NCBI RefSeq assembly: GCF_902833225.1
Contig: NZ_CADFEI010000014.1
Span: 124,001 to 188,000, forward strand
Length of the DNA: 64,000 nucleotides
Origin: Burkholderia sp. BCC1644
GTDB taxonomy: Bacteria > Pseudomonadota > Gammaproteobacteria > Burkholderiales > Burkholderiaceae
Direction of reading: 5' to 3'
The position numbers and the translations under genes were made by a program. Position 1 is the stretch's first letter. Each line of letters begins with the position of its first letter. Shown one piece after another: positions 24,478-33,711 of the stretch. Under the pieces are notes generated by a model that saw nothing but the letters and a program-made list of their open reading frames with translations, had not been told where the DNA came from and made no database searches.

Positions 24478-25689
24478 ATGCTTACGCTCTCGCCCGCCGC
24501 CGCCCGCGCGCTGCATCTCGCCGCACAGGGCCTGCTGACGCCGCCCCGCCGCAAGGCGACCAAGGCCGACGTGCTCGACTCGATCCGCCGGATGGCGCAG
24601 TTGCAGATCGACACCATCCACGTCGTCGCGCGCAGCCCGTATCTCGTGCTGTTCAGCCGCCTCGGCGATTTCGCGCCGCAGTGGCTCGACGAGCATCTCG
24701 CCGAGGCACGCCTGTTCGAGTACTGGTCGCACGAAGCGTGCTTCCTGCCCGTCGAGCAGTTCGGGCTGATGCGCTACAAGATGCTCGATCCGTCGGGGAT
24801 GGGCTGGAAATACGCAGCCGAGTGGCATGAGCAGAACCGGCCCGACATCGAGCAACTGCTCGCGCGGATTCGCGACGAGGGCCCGGTGCGGTCGGCCGAC
24901 TTCGAGCGCGAGGATGGCCTGAAGGGCAACGGATGGTGGGATCGCAAGCCGGAGAAACAACACCTGGAGGTGCTGTTCACGACGGGTGACCTGATGGTGT
25001 CGGAACGCCGCAATTTCCAGCGCGTGTACGACGTCCGCGAACGCGTGCTGCCCGGCTGGGACGACTCACGCGACCTGCCGCCACGCGATGCCGTGCTGCC
25101 GGCGCTACTCGACTACACGTGCCGTGCGCTCGGCGTCGTGCGCGCGGACTGGGTCGCCGACTACTACCGGCTGCCGCGCCGCTCGTACCGCGAAGAGCTG
25201 GAGCGGCTCGCGGAGGCCGGCGACCTGATTCCGGTGCAGATCGACGACTGGAAGGAGCCCGCGTACGTGCATCGCTCGCTCGAGGCCTTGCTGCCGGCCG
25301 CCGGGGCCGACACGCTGCGCTCGACGGTCACGACGCTGCTGTCGCCGTTCGATCCGGTCGTCTGGGACCGGCGTCGCGCGTCGACGCTGTTCGGCTTCGA
25401 CTACACGATCGAGTGCTATACGCCGCAGCACAAGCGGCGCTACGGCTATTTCTGCCTGCCCGTGCTGCATCGCGGCCGGCTGGTCGGCCGCGTCGATGCG
25501 AAAGCACATCGCAGGCTGGGTACGTTCGAGCTGAAGGCCGTGCATGTCGAGCCGGGCGTGCGCTTCGGCACGGGGCTCGCGGCCGACGTCGCGAAGGCCG
25601 TGAAGAAACTCGCGGCATGGCACGGCACGCCGGAGGTGACGGTCACGCATGCGCCGCCCGAGTTGGTGAAGGCGCTGGCCGGCGCGTAA
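24478..25689 (+). CDS. ycaQ: YcaQ/AlkX-type DNA glycosylase (winged-helix)
   Basis: A 403-residue member of the YcaQ/AlkZ-like superfamily, enzymes that remove bulky or cross-linked alkylated bases from DNA. The QLQID segment at residues 41-45 matches the Q-x-D active-site motif, and several winged-helix segments follow (EYWSHEACFLPVEQFGLMRY; LGVVRADWVADYYRLPRRSY). The carboxy-terminal region LLSPFDPVVWDRRRASTLFG is strongly conserved in the family. Length is normal. The ATG has no strong Shine-Dalgarno. It appears to be monocistronic. Confidence 0.88.
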   Translation: MLTLSPAAARALHLAAQGLLTPPRRKATKADVLDSIRRMAQLQIDTIHVVARSPYLVLFSRLGDFAPQWLDEHLAEARLFEYWSHEACFLPVEQFGLMRYKMLDPSGMGWKYAAEWHEQNRPDIEQLLARIRDEGPVRSADFEREDGLKGNGWWDRKPEKQHLEVLFTTGDLMVSERRNFQRVYDVRERVLPGWDDSRDLPPRDAVLPALLDYTCRALGVVRADWVADYYRLPRRSYREELERLAEAGDLIPVQIDDWKEPAYVHRSLEALLPAAGADTLRSTVTTLLSPFDPVVWDRRRASTLFGFDYTIECYTPQHKRRYGYFCLPVLHRGRLVGRVDAKAHRRLGTFELKAVHVEPGVRFGTGLAADVAKAVKKLAAWHGTPEVTVTHAPPELVKALAGA

Positions 25690-25746
25690 CGGCGTCACGC
25701 TCACGCGGCCGGCTGTCCCGGCGGCACACGCGCCGCCGGTTGCGGA

Positions 25747-25965
25747 TCAGTCGCGCAGCTTGCGAAAACGCGGCGTGCCGTCCTCGAGGTTCCCGTTGAA
25801 CATCGCTTCCGGGCGCACCCACAGCCCGCGCGCATGCGGCCACAGATGCTCGTACACGACCACCGATTCCTCGGTTTCGGAATGGCGCGCAACGCCGATG
25901 TAGCGGTACAGGCCGCCCTTGTAGTGACGGTGCGTCGCGAGCTGTTCGGCTTCCTGTTCGGTCAT
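25747..25965 (-). CDS. DUF1653 family protein
   Basis: A 72-residue soluble protein with the DUF1653 pattern HYKGGLYRYIGVARHSETEE then VVYEHLWPHARGLWVRPEAM. Biochemical function is unknown. A weak AGAGAAG ribosome site precedes the ATG. It lies downstream of a GNAT gene on the same strand with a 57-base gap and may share its transcript. Confidence 0.85.
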   Translation of the reverse strand: MTEQEAEQLATHRHYKGGLYRYIGVARHSETEESVVVYEHLWPHARGLWVRPEAMFNGNLEDGTPRFRKLRD

Positions 25966-26022
25966 GATGGGCTTCTCTTCGGCAAAAACGGAAAGCGCGT
26001 ATTGTATGCGCAGCGCCGCGCG

Positions 26023-26466
26023 TCAGCGTTTCGCGTAGATGTCGGGGCGGCGGATCTCCATCAGCCGCTCGGGATTCGCGGACGGCCCGAATCCGACCGG
26101 CCGGTACAGCGCGTGCGCATCGGTGGTCACGAGCATGATGCGGCGCAGCCGCTGCACCATCTCCTGCGCGAACACGTGGTCGATCAGCGCGCGGCCGTAG
26201 CCGTTGCCGCGATCGGCCGGCAGTACGAACACATCGCACAGGTACGCGAACGTCGCGTGATCGGTGACGAGCCGCGCGAACCCGACCAGCCGGTCGCCGA
26301 CATACGCGCCGAAGCACAGCGAACCCTCGATCGCCTTCTCGACCACGTCGCGCGGAATACCCTGCGACCAGTACGCGTCGCGATGCAGGAAGTCGAAGAT
26401 CGCGTCGATGTCGAGTTCGCGCTTGTCGGTGGAAAATCTCGGCGTAGCGGGGGCGGCTGCGGGCAC
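26023..26466 (-). CDS. GNAT-family N-acetyltransferase
   Basis: A 147-residue acetyl-CoA-dependent acetyltransferase. The acetyl-CoA loop reads LPADRGNGYGRALI (R-G-x-G-x-G/A pattern), preceded by the beta strand CDVFV. The start is GTG at 26466, chosen because CGGAG lies 8 bases upstream; a TTG further upstream (26532) is less likely. The substrate is unknown. The carboxy terminus LYRPVGFGPSANPERLMEIR is typical of small single-domain GNATs in which the acceptor may be an amine or antibiotic. Confidence 0.88.
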   Translation of the reverse strand: MPAAAPATPRFSTDKRELDIDAIFDFLHRDAYWSQGIPRDVVEKAIEGSLCFGAYVGDRLVGFARLVTDHATFAYLCDVFVLPADRGNGYGRALIDHVFAQEMVQRLRRIMLVTTDAHALYRPVGFGPSANPERLMEIRRPDIYAKR

Positions 26467-26736
26467 GGCTGTTCTCCGGTCGGGGGCGGAAGGCGGAGCA
26501 TCGACGATACCGCGCTGTGACGCGGGGGACAAGGGACACCTGCAGGCTGCGGTTCACCGGATGCGTTCCGTCCAGAAACGAGTGTGTGCGCCCCGTCGAA
26601 CCGCCCTCCCCGGCTCACGGCGCCGGCAACACATGCACGCCGAACGGCACGCGTACGCATTTCGGTGGATCATGTAGCCCGTGCAGGCTGCAAGCAACCG
26701 CACACACCGACAACGACAGACAGGAAGGAGCGACCC

Positions 26737-27567
26737 ATGCGCGCCCAAGCCGCACTCACCGCCTCTGCGACCCGACCTCCCCTCGCGCGCCGCGCCGCGT
26801 GCTGGCTCGCCGCCGTCGCGCTCGCGTCCGCCGCGCTGCCGGCCGAAGCGGCCGGACTGCGCGTGATGATCTCCGGCGGCTTCACGGCCGCTTACCAGCA
26901 ATTGGGCCCCGGCTTCACGGCGTCATCCGGCGACACGCTCGACACGATCTCCGGCCCGTCGATGGGCCAGTCGAAGGAAGCGATTCCGAACCGCCTCGCG
27001 CGCGGCGAGAAAGCCGACGTATTGATCATGGTCGGCTATGCGCTCGACCAGTTGATCAAGGAAGGCAAGGTGATTCCCGCGTCACGCGTCGAGCTCGCCG
27101 ATTCGCGGATCGGGATGGTCGTGCGCGCCGGCGCGCCGAAGCCCGACATCGGCACCGTCGACCAGTTGCAGGCCGTGCTGCTGCACGCGAAATCGGTCGC
27201 GTATTCGGACAGCGCGAGCGGCGTGTACGTCGAAAAGGAAATGTTCCGGAAACTCGGCGTCGAGGATCAGGTGAAGCCCAAGGCGAAGATGATCCCGCGC
27301 ATCCCGGTGGCGTCCGTCGTCGCGAACGGCGACTACGAAATCGGCTTCCAGCAGGTCAGCGAACTGCTGCCGGTGCCGGGCGTCACGTATGCGGGCAAGG
27401 TGCCCGAATCGGTGCAGTCGGTCACGCGCTTCGCGGGCGGCATTCCGGTCGGCGCCGATCATCCGGAAGAGGCGAAGAAGCTGCTCGACTATCTCGCGTC
27501 GCCGCAGGCGCAAGCGACGGTGCAGGCGACGGGGCTCGATTCGGTGACAATGTCACCCGCTCCATAA
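26737..27567 (+). CDS. ModA-like periplasmic substrate-binding protein
   Basis: A 276-residue secreted binding protein of the molybdate/extracellular-solute family. The signal peptide ends at about residue 39 (LPAEAAG), followed by LRVMISGGFTAAYQQLGPGF. AGGAAGGAG lies 6 bases before the ATG. The ABC permease and ATPase normally found with modA are absent, so it is an orphan that may bind another oxyanion or organic acid. A HAD-family gene begins 17 bases later and is probably cotranscribed. Confidence 0.82.
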   Translation: MRAQAALTASATRPPLARRAACWLAAVALASAALPAEAAGLRVMISGGFTAAYQQLGPGFTASSGDTLDTISGPSMGQSKEAIPNRLARGEKADVLIMVGYALDQLIKEGKVIPASRVELADSRIGMVVRAGAPKPDIGTVDQLQAVLLHAKSVAYSDSASGVYVEKEMFRKLGVEDQVKPKAKMIPRIPVASVVANGDYEIGFQQVSELLPVPGVTYAGKVPESVQSVTRFAGGIPVGADHPEEAKKLLDYLASPQAQATVQATGLDSVTMSPAP

Positions 27568-27584
27568 CCCCGTCACACCGCGTC

Positions 27585-28208
27585 ATGCCCTTTCGCCTCA
27601 TCGCATTCGACTTCGACGGCACGCTCGCCGATTCGCTCGACAGCTTTCTCGCGGCGCTGTCGGAAGCGTCCCGCCTGCACGGCTTTCGCGACGCCACGCC
27701 CGAACTGCGCCCCGCGTTGCGCGGCATGTCGGCGCGCGACATCATTCGCGCGCTCGACGTACCGATGTGGAAAGTGCCGCGCGTGACGATCGACATGCGC
27801 CGCCTGATGCAGCCGCGCGTCGCGCAGGTGAGACTGTTCCCCGGCGTCGACGCAACGTTCGACGCGCTCGCCGCGCGCGGCATCCGCATCGCGATCGCCA
27901 CCTCAAACACCGAAGACATCGTGCGCGACCGGCTCGGCCCATGCGCCAGCGCGCGTGTCGACACTTTCGCATGCGGCATTCCGCTGTTCGGCAAGGCGCG
28001 CCGTCTGCGCGCCCTCGTTCGCGAGGCCGGTGTACGCGCCGACGAAGTGCTGTACGTCGGCGATGAAATCCGCGATGCCGACGCGGCGCGACGCGCACGC
28101 ATCGCGTTCCAGGGCGTGGCGTGGGGCTACACCGCACCCGACGCATTACAGGCACATTGCGCGACACCGTTGCTGCCGCGCCTCGATGCGTTGCTCGATC
28201 GCGTGTGA
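27585..28208 (+). CDS. HAD-family phosphatase (phosphoglycolate-phosphatase-like)
   Basis: A 207-residue haloacid dehalogenase-like hydrolase. The nucleophile motif FDFDGTLADS holds D9 and D11; motif II is AIATSNTED; the lysine of motif III is in GKARRLRAL; and motif IV is VGDEIRDADAARRA. An alpha-helical cap lies between motifs I and II, as in Gph-type enzymes. The substrate cannot be read from sequence. It follows the ModA-like gene after 17 bases with a weak ribosome site. Confidence 0.85.
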   Translation: MPFRLIAFDFDGTLADSLDSFLAALSEASRLHGFRDATPELRPALRGMSARDIIRALDVPMWKVPRVTIDMRRLMQPRVAQVRLFPGVDATFDALAARGIRIAIATSNTEDIVRDRLGPCASARVDTFACGIPLFGKARRLRALVREAGVRADEVLYVGDEIRDADAARRARIAFQGVAWGYTAPDALQAHCATPLLPRLDALLDRV

Positions 28209-28601
28209 CGCTTTTTCGCGCATCGCATGCACGACCCGACACGTCGCTCGACGAGCACGACACGGCAGCAAGACGATGAATTGCGAATGACGCGCGCGTG
28301 TCGCTCATGCATTGCACGCGCCACGCGCACGCAAAAATTGCCGCCACGGCACGCGCACCAGGTACGCAATACCTGTCTGCAAGCGCGCGCATCGATTCGT
28401 CTTACCAACCGTTACACAAACCACAGCACGGTTGCACCTGCTACCCGACCGCTCTCCTAGAATCAGTCGGGCCGGGACACACTTCGACCGGCGCCGCGGC
28501 AGAGCGGCGGTCGAATCCGGCCCGGGCGCGCCCGGTCTCTCGCACAGCGACGGATCACGTCATCCGTTTTTTAACCAGAGCCCCGATCGAAAGGAGGTCC
28601 C
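28209..28601. other. Intergenic region upstream of the DUF4142 gene
   Basis: 393 bases with no supportable gene. It has clusters of CACG-rich repeats (ACGCGCACG-like) at 28290-28350. A possible promoter is formed by TTGCAC at 28432 and TAGAAT at 28458, but their 20-base spacing is longer than ideal. Confidence 0.4.
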
Positions 28602-29180
28602 ATGAACCGCTTTCCCCACATCTCGCGCCTTGCCTTGTCTGCCGCTGGCCTGCTTCTCGTCGCCGTGACGGCGACCGCGCAAACCGCACAACCGGCACCC
28701 GCGGCGCCTGCTGCGCCGGCCGCCGCCGCGACGCGCATCCACGAAGCCGACCAGGCCTTCATCACGGACGGCACGAAAACCGTGTCGACGCAGCACGACG
28801 CAGCACGCATCGCCGATTCGCGCACGTCGGACAGCCAGGTCAAGGCATTCGCGCAACGCGTGTCGGCCGACGATGAGAAGATCATCCAGGCGATGCGCGC
28901 GGCGAGCCCGCGCGGCGTCGACGTGCCGGCCAACGACCCCGACACGGCCGTGCTCGGCAGCATCAAGAACCTGCGCGGCGCCGAGTTCGACAAGGCGTAT
29001 ATCGAGCAGGTCGCACTCGCCGGCCAGCAGAAGGCGATCTCGGCATTCCAGGCCGAAATCGCATCGGGCCGCGACACGAAGCTGAAGGAAGTCGCACGCC
29101 AGTCGCTGCCGATCCTGCAGGCGCACTACGCGGATGCGCAGAAGCTCGCGCAGCGCCACCACCTCGCATCGGCGCAGTAA
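28602..29180 (+). CDS. DUF4142 secreted protein
   Basis: A 192-residue exported protein: a signal peptide ending at about residue 26 (VTATAQ), an Ala/Pro-rich spacer, then a ferritin-like four-helix DUF4142 domain (DQAFITDGTKTVSTQHDAAR then SDSQVKAFAQRVSADDEK). DUF4142 proteins are common in Burkholderia envelopes and have been linked to stress, but their function is not established. Shine-Dalgarno AAAGGAGG is near consensus, suggesting high expression. The sequence lacks obvious iron ligands of true ferritins. Confidence 0.87.
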   Translation: MNRFPHISRLALSAAGLLLVAVTATAQTAQPAPAAPAAPAAAATRIHEADQAFITDGTKTVSTQHDAARIADSRTSDSQVKAFAQRVSADDEKIIQAMRAASPRGVDVPANDPDTAVLGSIKNLRGAEFDKAYIEQVALAGQQKAISAFQAEIASGRDTKLKEVARQSLPILQAHYADAQKLAQRHHLASAQ

Positions 29181-29189
29181 CGCGATGCA

Positions 29190-29212
29190 GCGCCGCGCCT
29201 CGTGCGCGGCGC
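29190..29212. terminator. GC hairpin after the DUF4142 gene
   Basis: Perfect inverted repeat GCGCCGCGC/GCGCGGCGC with a 5-base loop, 10 bases after the DUF4142 stop and before the convergent GNAT gene. No T-run. It probably ends or protects the transcripts. Confidence 0.55.
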
Positions 29213-29281
29213 ACCGCTTCCCCCTCGCCGCGCTGCCGCCTCCCCTGCCGGCGGCGCGACGCACGTCACACACGTCACACG

Positions 29282-29881
29282 TTACGTCGCAAGCTTCGCT
29301 CTCAGCCGCGCACTCACTTCCGGCCATTCGTCGTCGATGATGCTGAAGCGCACCGAATTGCGCTTGCGGCCGTCGGGCATGATCCGTTCGTGCCGCACGA
29401 TCCCTTCCTGTTTCGCCCCGAGCCGCAGGATCGCCGCGCGCGATTTCTCGTTCAGCTCGTCGGTCGTGAACTGCACGCGCACGCACTGCAGCGTGTCGAA
29501 CGCATAAGCCAGCAGCAACCACTTCGCTTCGGTATTCGCACGCGTGCGCTGCGCCGATTCGCCCAGCCACGTATGGCCGATCTCGAGCTTGCGATTCTTG
29601 CGGTCGATCTTCCAGAAACGTGTGCTGCCGATCACGCGGCCCGATGCGCGATCGACGATCACGAACGGCATCACGGTGCCGGCCGCGCGCCCCTGCAACG
29701 CGGTATCGATATAAGCGTCGACCGTCTCCGCGCCCGGCACGACCGTAACCTTCAGGTTCCACAACTCGCCGTCGGCCGCGGCATCGAGCAGCGCCTGCCG
29801 GTCGGATGCATCGAGCGGCCGCAGTACGACGCGTTCGCCGGAGAGGGTCGGTGGTTCGAGGGAAGACGCTGCGTCGGTCAT
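29282..29881 (-). CDS. RimJ/RimL-type GNAT acetyltransferase
   Basis: A 199-residue GNAT of the Acetyltransf_3 (RimJ/RimL) type. The substrate/CoA segments read LSGERVVLRPLDASDRQALL, MPFVIVDRASGRVIGSTRFW and IGHTWLGESAQRTRANTEAK, with the LRLGAKQEGIVRHERIMPDG block that marks this subgroup. It probably acetylates amino groups of proteins or small molecules; the substrate is unknown. Ribosome site weak. It lies upstream of nothing obvious and just 56 bases from the lysR stop on the same strand. Confidence 0.88.
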   Translation of the reverse strand: MTDAASSLEPPTLSGERVVLRPLDASDRQALLDAAADGELWNLKVTVVPGAETVDAYIDTALQGRAAGTVMPFVIVDRASGRVIGSTRFWKIDRKNRKLEIGHTWLGESAQRTRANTEAKWLLLAYAFDTLQCVRVQFTTDELNEKSRAAILRLGAKQEGIVRHERIMPDGRKRNSVRFSIIDDEWPEVSARLRAKLAT

Positions 29882-29937
29882 GACGAGATTCCGGAAAGTG
29901 AGGAAGGTGGCGGCGAAGCGCCCATCATACGGTGCCG

Positions 29938-30852
29938 CTAGCCGAGGTGCGCGGCCAGCCTGCGGCGGATCGCCTTCGCCTCGCCGCGCAGCGCATCGGC
30001 GAATGCATCGACGAGCAGATTCTTCGGCCGGTGTTCGGGCACGATCATGCTGACGCGGTACGGAAACGATCGCGTGAGCGGCCGCACATGCAGGTCGCGC
30101 CCGACGAAATCGAGCGCGGTCAGCGGATTGACGATCGCGACGCCGAGCCCCTGCCGCACGAATGCGCACACCGACACGGCCGATGGCGTATCGACCACCG
30201 AGCGCGGCGCGACGCCGAGTTGCGCGAACGCCTCGTCGATCAGGATGCGGTACGGATCGTTCAGCGACAGGCTCACGAACGGGCGATCGGCGAGATCGAG
30301 CAGGTCGATCGCGTCCTGCGCGAGCAACGGATGGCCGTCGGGCAGCACGCACACTTCGTCGACTTCGAGCAGCGGCGTGAGCACGGTGCCGGCCGGCGCG
30401 ATGTCGTGCTCGGTCAGCCCGAGGTCGTAACGCTGCGCGGTGAGCCACTCTTCGAGCATCGGCGATTCCTGCGTTTCGACCGATATGCTGACGCCCGCAT
30501 GCGCGTCGTGAAATCGGCGGGCCGCACCGGGCAGGATCGCGTGCGAAAACGCCGGCAACGCGATCACCGACAGCTGGCCGTCGCGAAACTCGCGCAGGCG
30601 CGCGGCGGTCGCCGCGACGCGTTCAAGCCCCACATACGCGAGCCGCACGTCATCGAACAGCGTGAGCGCGGCCATCGTCGGCCGCAGCCGGCCGTGCGTG
30701 CGCTCGAACAGCGCGAAGCCGACGACCTGCTCCATCCGCGCGAGCTCGCGGCTGATCGTCGGCTGCGACGTGTACAGCATCTCGGCCGCACGCGTCGTGC
30801 TGCCGGTAACCATCAGCGCGCGGAATACCTCGATATGACGGTGCGTGAGCAT
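29938..30852 (-). CDS. lysR: LysR regulator of lysine biosynthesis
   Basis: A 304-residue LysR-type regulator with an amino-terminal helix-turn-helix (GSTTRAAEMLYTSQPTISRE, about residues 17-36) and a periplasmic-binding-like effector domain. It is divergent from lysA with a 109-base gap, the classical arrangement in which LysR activates lysA and senses diaminopimelate or lysine. The assignment as true LysR rests on this context. The HTH-proximal FALFERTHGRLRPT matches that subgroup well. Confidence 0.85.
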   Translation of the reverse strand: MLTHRHIEVFRALMVTGSTTRAAEMLYTSQPTISRELARMEQVVGFALFERTHGRLRPTMAALTLFDDVRLAYVGLERVAATAARLREFRDGQLSVIALPAFSHAILPGAARRFHDAHAGVSISVETQESPMLEEWLTAQRYDLGLTEHDIAPAGTVLTPLLEVDEVCVLPDGHPLLAQDAIDLLDLADRPFVSLSLNDPYRILIDEAFAQLGVAPRSVVDTPSAVSVCAFVRQGLGVAIVNPLTALDFVGRDLHVRPLTRSFPYRVSMIVPEHRPKNLLVDAFADALRGEAKAIRRRLAAHLG

Positions 30853-30961
30853 GATCTTCTATATCAGAATTGAATCGAATATCGACAAACATGCATTTTA
30901 CTGCATAGCCATTCAGGTGCATCATCCACGCTATCCGTTCATTCGATCCGATTCATCCGCC
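30853..30961. promoter_or_regulatory. Divergent lysR-lysA promoter region
   Basis: A 109-base AT-richer gap with repeated ATTGAATCGAATA- and TTCATTCGATCC-like elements (GAATCGAAT at 30872; TTCGATCCGATTC at 30943) that could be LysR half-sites. Both genes must start here. Confidence 0.5.
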
Positions 30962-32215
30962 ATGTCCCTCGATTCCCGCCAGCTCGCGACGCTCGCGCAG
31001 CAATACGGCACCCCGCTGTGGGTGTACGACGCCGACGTCATCCGCGACCGCATCGCCCAACTGCGCCAGTTCGACGTGATCCGCTATGCACAGAAGGCGA
31101 ACTCGAACATCCATATCCTGAAGCTGATGCGCGAGGAAGGCGCGTGCGTCGACGCCGTGTCGCTCGGCGAGATCGAGCGCAGCCTCGCGGCCGGATTCAG
31201 TTCGGCAGGCGATCCTGCGGCAGGCGAGCCGGAAGGCGTCGTGTTCACGGCCGACCTGATCGACCGCCCGACGCTCGCGGCCGTGCTGAAGCACGGCGTG
31301 ACCGTCAACGCCGGTTCGCTCGACATGCTCGCGCGCATCGGCGAGCACGCGCCGGGCCACCGCGTATGGCTGCGCGTCAACCCCGGCTTCGGCCACGGCC
31401 ACAGCAACAAGACCAACACCGGCGGCCCGCAGAGCAAGCACGGCATCTGGATCGACGACGTGCCGCGCGCGATCGAGATCGTGCGCCAGTACGGGCTGAA
31501 GCTCGTCGGCATCCACATGCACATCGGTTCGGGCGTCGACTACGGCCACCTGTCGCAAGTGTGCGATGCGATGGTCGATCTCGTCACGTCGCTCGGCCAT
31601 GACATCGACGCGATCTCGGCCGGCGGCGGCCTGTCGATCCCCTATCGTGACGGCGAGCCGCGTGTCGACGTCGGCCACTACTTCAGCCAGTGGGACGCCG
31701 CGCGCAAGCGGATCGAGCGGCACCTCGGTCACCCGGTGCGCATCGAGATCGAACCGGGCCGCTTCCTCGTCGCGGAAGCCGGCACGCTCGTCACCGAAGT
31801 GCAGGCCGTCAACCGCCGGCCGAAACACGATTTCGTGCTGATCGACGCGGGCTTCAATGACCTGATGCGTCCGTCGATGTACGGCAGCTATCACGCGGTG
31901 TCCGTGCACGCGCACGACGGCGCGCTGCCGGCCGGCCGGCCGGCCGTCGATCTCGCGATCGCCGGGCCGCTGTGCGAATCGGGCGACGTGTTCACGCAGG
32001 ACGCGGGCGGCGTGGTCACGCACCGCAAGCTGCCGCAGCCGCAGATCGGCGACCTGCTGTTCCTGCACGACGCGGGCGCGTACGGCGCGTCGATGTCCTC
32101 GAACTACAACAGCCGGCCGCTCGCGCCGGAAGTGCTCGTCGATCGCGGCGCGCCGCGGCTGATCCGCCGCCGGCAGACCATTGAAGAACTGCTCGCGCTC
32201 GAAACGTTCGAGTAA
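30962..32215 (+). CDS. lysA: Diaminopimelate decarboxylase
   Basis: A 417-residue PLP enzyme catalysing the last step of lysine biosynthesis, meso-diaminopimelate to lysine plus CO2. The PLP lysine is in IRYAQKANSN (about residue 44), the glycine-rich phosphate loop is ISAGGGLSIPY, and the Cys motif GPLCESGDVF, which supplies the catalytic cysteine, is present. The HIGSG motif (GIHMHIGSGVDYGHL) matches the family. It starts at MSLDSRQ with no strong ribosome site; the frame is open upstream. Control by the divergent LysR is expected. A strong terminator follows. Confidence 0.94.
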   Translation: MSLDSRQLATLAQQYGTPLWVYDADVIRDRIAQLRQFDVIRYAQKANSNIHILKLMREEGACVDAVSLGEIERSLAAGFSSAGDPAAGEPEGVVFTADLIDRPTLAAVLKHGVTVNAGSLDMLARIGEHAPGHRVWLRVNPGFGHGHSNKTNTGGPQSKHGIWIDDVPRAIEIVRQYGLKLVGIHMHIGSGVDYGHLSQVCDAMVDLVTSLGHDIDAISAGGGLSIPYRDGEPRVDVGHYFSQWDAARKRIERHLGHPVRIEIEPGRFLVAEAGTLVTEVQAVNRRPKHDFVLIDAGFNDLMRPSMYGSYHAVSVHAHDGALPAGRPAVDLAIAGPLCESGDVFTQDAGGVVTHRKLPQPQIGDLLFLHDAGAYGASMSSNYNSRPLAPEVLVDRGAPRLIRRRQTIEELLALETFE

Positions 32216-32240
32216 CGCGCATCGCGCGTGACGAAGGCCG

Positions 32241-32279
32241 ACGGCCAGGCTTGCCACTACCGGCAGCCTGGCCGTTTTG
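32241..32279 (+). terminator. Rho-independent terminator after lysA
   Basis: ACGGCCAGGCT pairs perfectly with AGCCTGGCCGT (32265-32275) across a 13-base loop and is followed by TTTTGCTTTT. This is the clearest intrinsic terminator in the window and separates lysA from the ABC importer operon. Confidence 0.88.
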
Positions 32280-32285
32280 CTTTTC

Positions 32286-32844
32286 GGCGAGCCACCGGTT
32301 CACCCGTTCACGATGCGGAGCAACCGCACCGTCGCACCGTAGCACCCGATGCTTCGCATCACGCGCAACCGCAGCAGATCGCTTGCGCCTCCTTCCGCAC
32401 GTAGAGAAAAACATTCCACGGCGCGCAGAAAGTGCGTGCATCTTTGGAAACACATTCCTTTTTGACAAACCTAAGATTGCCCTCAGTCGCTCAGCATTCG
32501 TGTCACCGGATGCGCATCGACGAGGCACCCGGTCCACTCCTCTCGCAAAGCCGTACGGGCAATCATGAACACCATGCTTGAACTCTTCGCCGCGCACCGG
32601 AACACATTCGACATGCATGCCGCGCGGTCGGCTCACGCGTCACTCGACGGCCGCTCGCACTGCTCACGCCCTCATCCCCGCGCCACCGTCGCGCGTGAAC
32701 GCATGCCGTAACGCACGGCATCACGCACGGCGGTGCCCGATTCGCGCCGCCACCCGCCGCACCGACTTCCCGCCCAACGGCGACGCCGCCCGTCGCCGCG
32801 GCGTCGCACACCCTGAATTTTCGACAACAACCCCGGAGACAACC
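32286..32844. other. Long leader region of the ABC importer operon
   Basis: About 560 bases. It holds a short frame from 32566 (MNTMLELFAAHRNTFDMHA) ending near 32710, with no ribosome site and no family features, which I do not call a gene. An AT-rich patch at 32400-32480 contains TTGACA (32462) but no good -10 at the right distance. Control elements for a sulfur amino-acid operon could lie here; none was identified. Confidence 0.4.
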
Positions 32845-33645
32845 ATGAAACACTTCAACCCGACGCTCAAGCAAGGTATCGCGGCCGCCCTCCTCTGCAT
32901 CGCGGCCGCAACCTCGCATGCGGCCGACCTGCTCGACACCGTCAAGCAATCCGGTGTACTGAAGATCGCGCTGGAAGGCACCTACCCGCCGTTCGACTAC
33001 CGCAACGCCGACGGCCAGCTCGAAGGCTTCGACGTTGATGTCGCGAAGGCGGTTGCGGCCCGCCTCGGCGTGAAGCCGCAGTTCGTCACGACCGAATGGA
33101 GCGGGATCCTCGCGGGCCTGCAGGCCGGCAAGTTCGACGTGATCGTCAACCAGGTCGCGATCACGCCGTCGCGCCAGCAGGCGCTCGACTTCAGCGCACC
33201 GTACGTGTATTCGTCGGCGCAGCTGCTGCAACGACAGAACGATGCACGCGCATTCAAGTCGCTCGACGAGCTGAAGGGCAAGAAGGTCGGCGTGACGATG
33301 GGCAGCAACTACGTCGATCTCGTCAAGACCGTGCCCGCGATCGACCTGCAGGTCTACCCCGGTACGCCGGAAAACCTCCGCGACCTCGCCGCCGGCCGTC
33401 TCGACGCCGCGGTCAACGATCGCCTGATGCTCAACTACCTGATCAAGAACTCGCACTTGCCGCTGCGCCCGGGCTCGGTGCTCGCGGGCGGCGAGGACCG
33501 GATGGGCATCCCGTTCCGCAAGGGCAACCCGAAATTCGCGAAGGCGATCGACGACGCCGTGGCATCGCTGCAGCAGGACGGCACGCTGAAGAAGATCTCG
33601 ATGCAGTGGTTCGGCACGGACACGACCAAGCCGGTGACGCAATAA
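32845..33645 (+). CDS. Periplasmic amino-acid-binding protein of an ABC importer
   Basis: A 266-residue family-3 solute-binding protein. The signal peptide ends at about residue 23 (ATSHAAD), followed by the family start SGVLKIALEGTYPPFDYRNA and DGQLEGFDVDVAKAVAARLG. The later motif LKKISMQWFGTD is also typical. Related proteins bind cystine, histidine, glutamine or arginine. Downstream permease, ATPase and a cystathionine beta-lyase-like gene make cystine or another sulfur amino acid the best guess. CGGAG precedes the ATG. Confidence 0.9.
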   Translation: MKHFNPTLKQGIAAALLCIAAATSHAADLLDTVKQSGVLKIALEGTYPPFDYRNADGQLEGFDVDVAKAVAARLGVKPQFVTTEWSGILAGLQAGKFDVIVNQVAITPSRQQALDFSAPYVYSSAQLLQRQNDARAFKSLDELKGKKVGVTMGSNYVDLVKTVPAIDLQVYPGTPENLRDLAAGRLDAAVNDRLMLNYLIKNSHLPLRPGSVLAGGEDRMGIPFRKGNPKFAKAIDDAVASLQQDGTLKKISMQWFGTDTTKPVTQ

Positions 33646-33711
33646 CGCAGCCCACCGCGCCCGCGCGCACGAACGCGCGGGGCTGTCCGGCACACAATCA
33701 GGAGACACGCA

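Noticed and set aside
32566..32710. Short frame upstream of the ABC importer binding protein
   Set aside because: No ribosome site and no features; treated as leader DNA.
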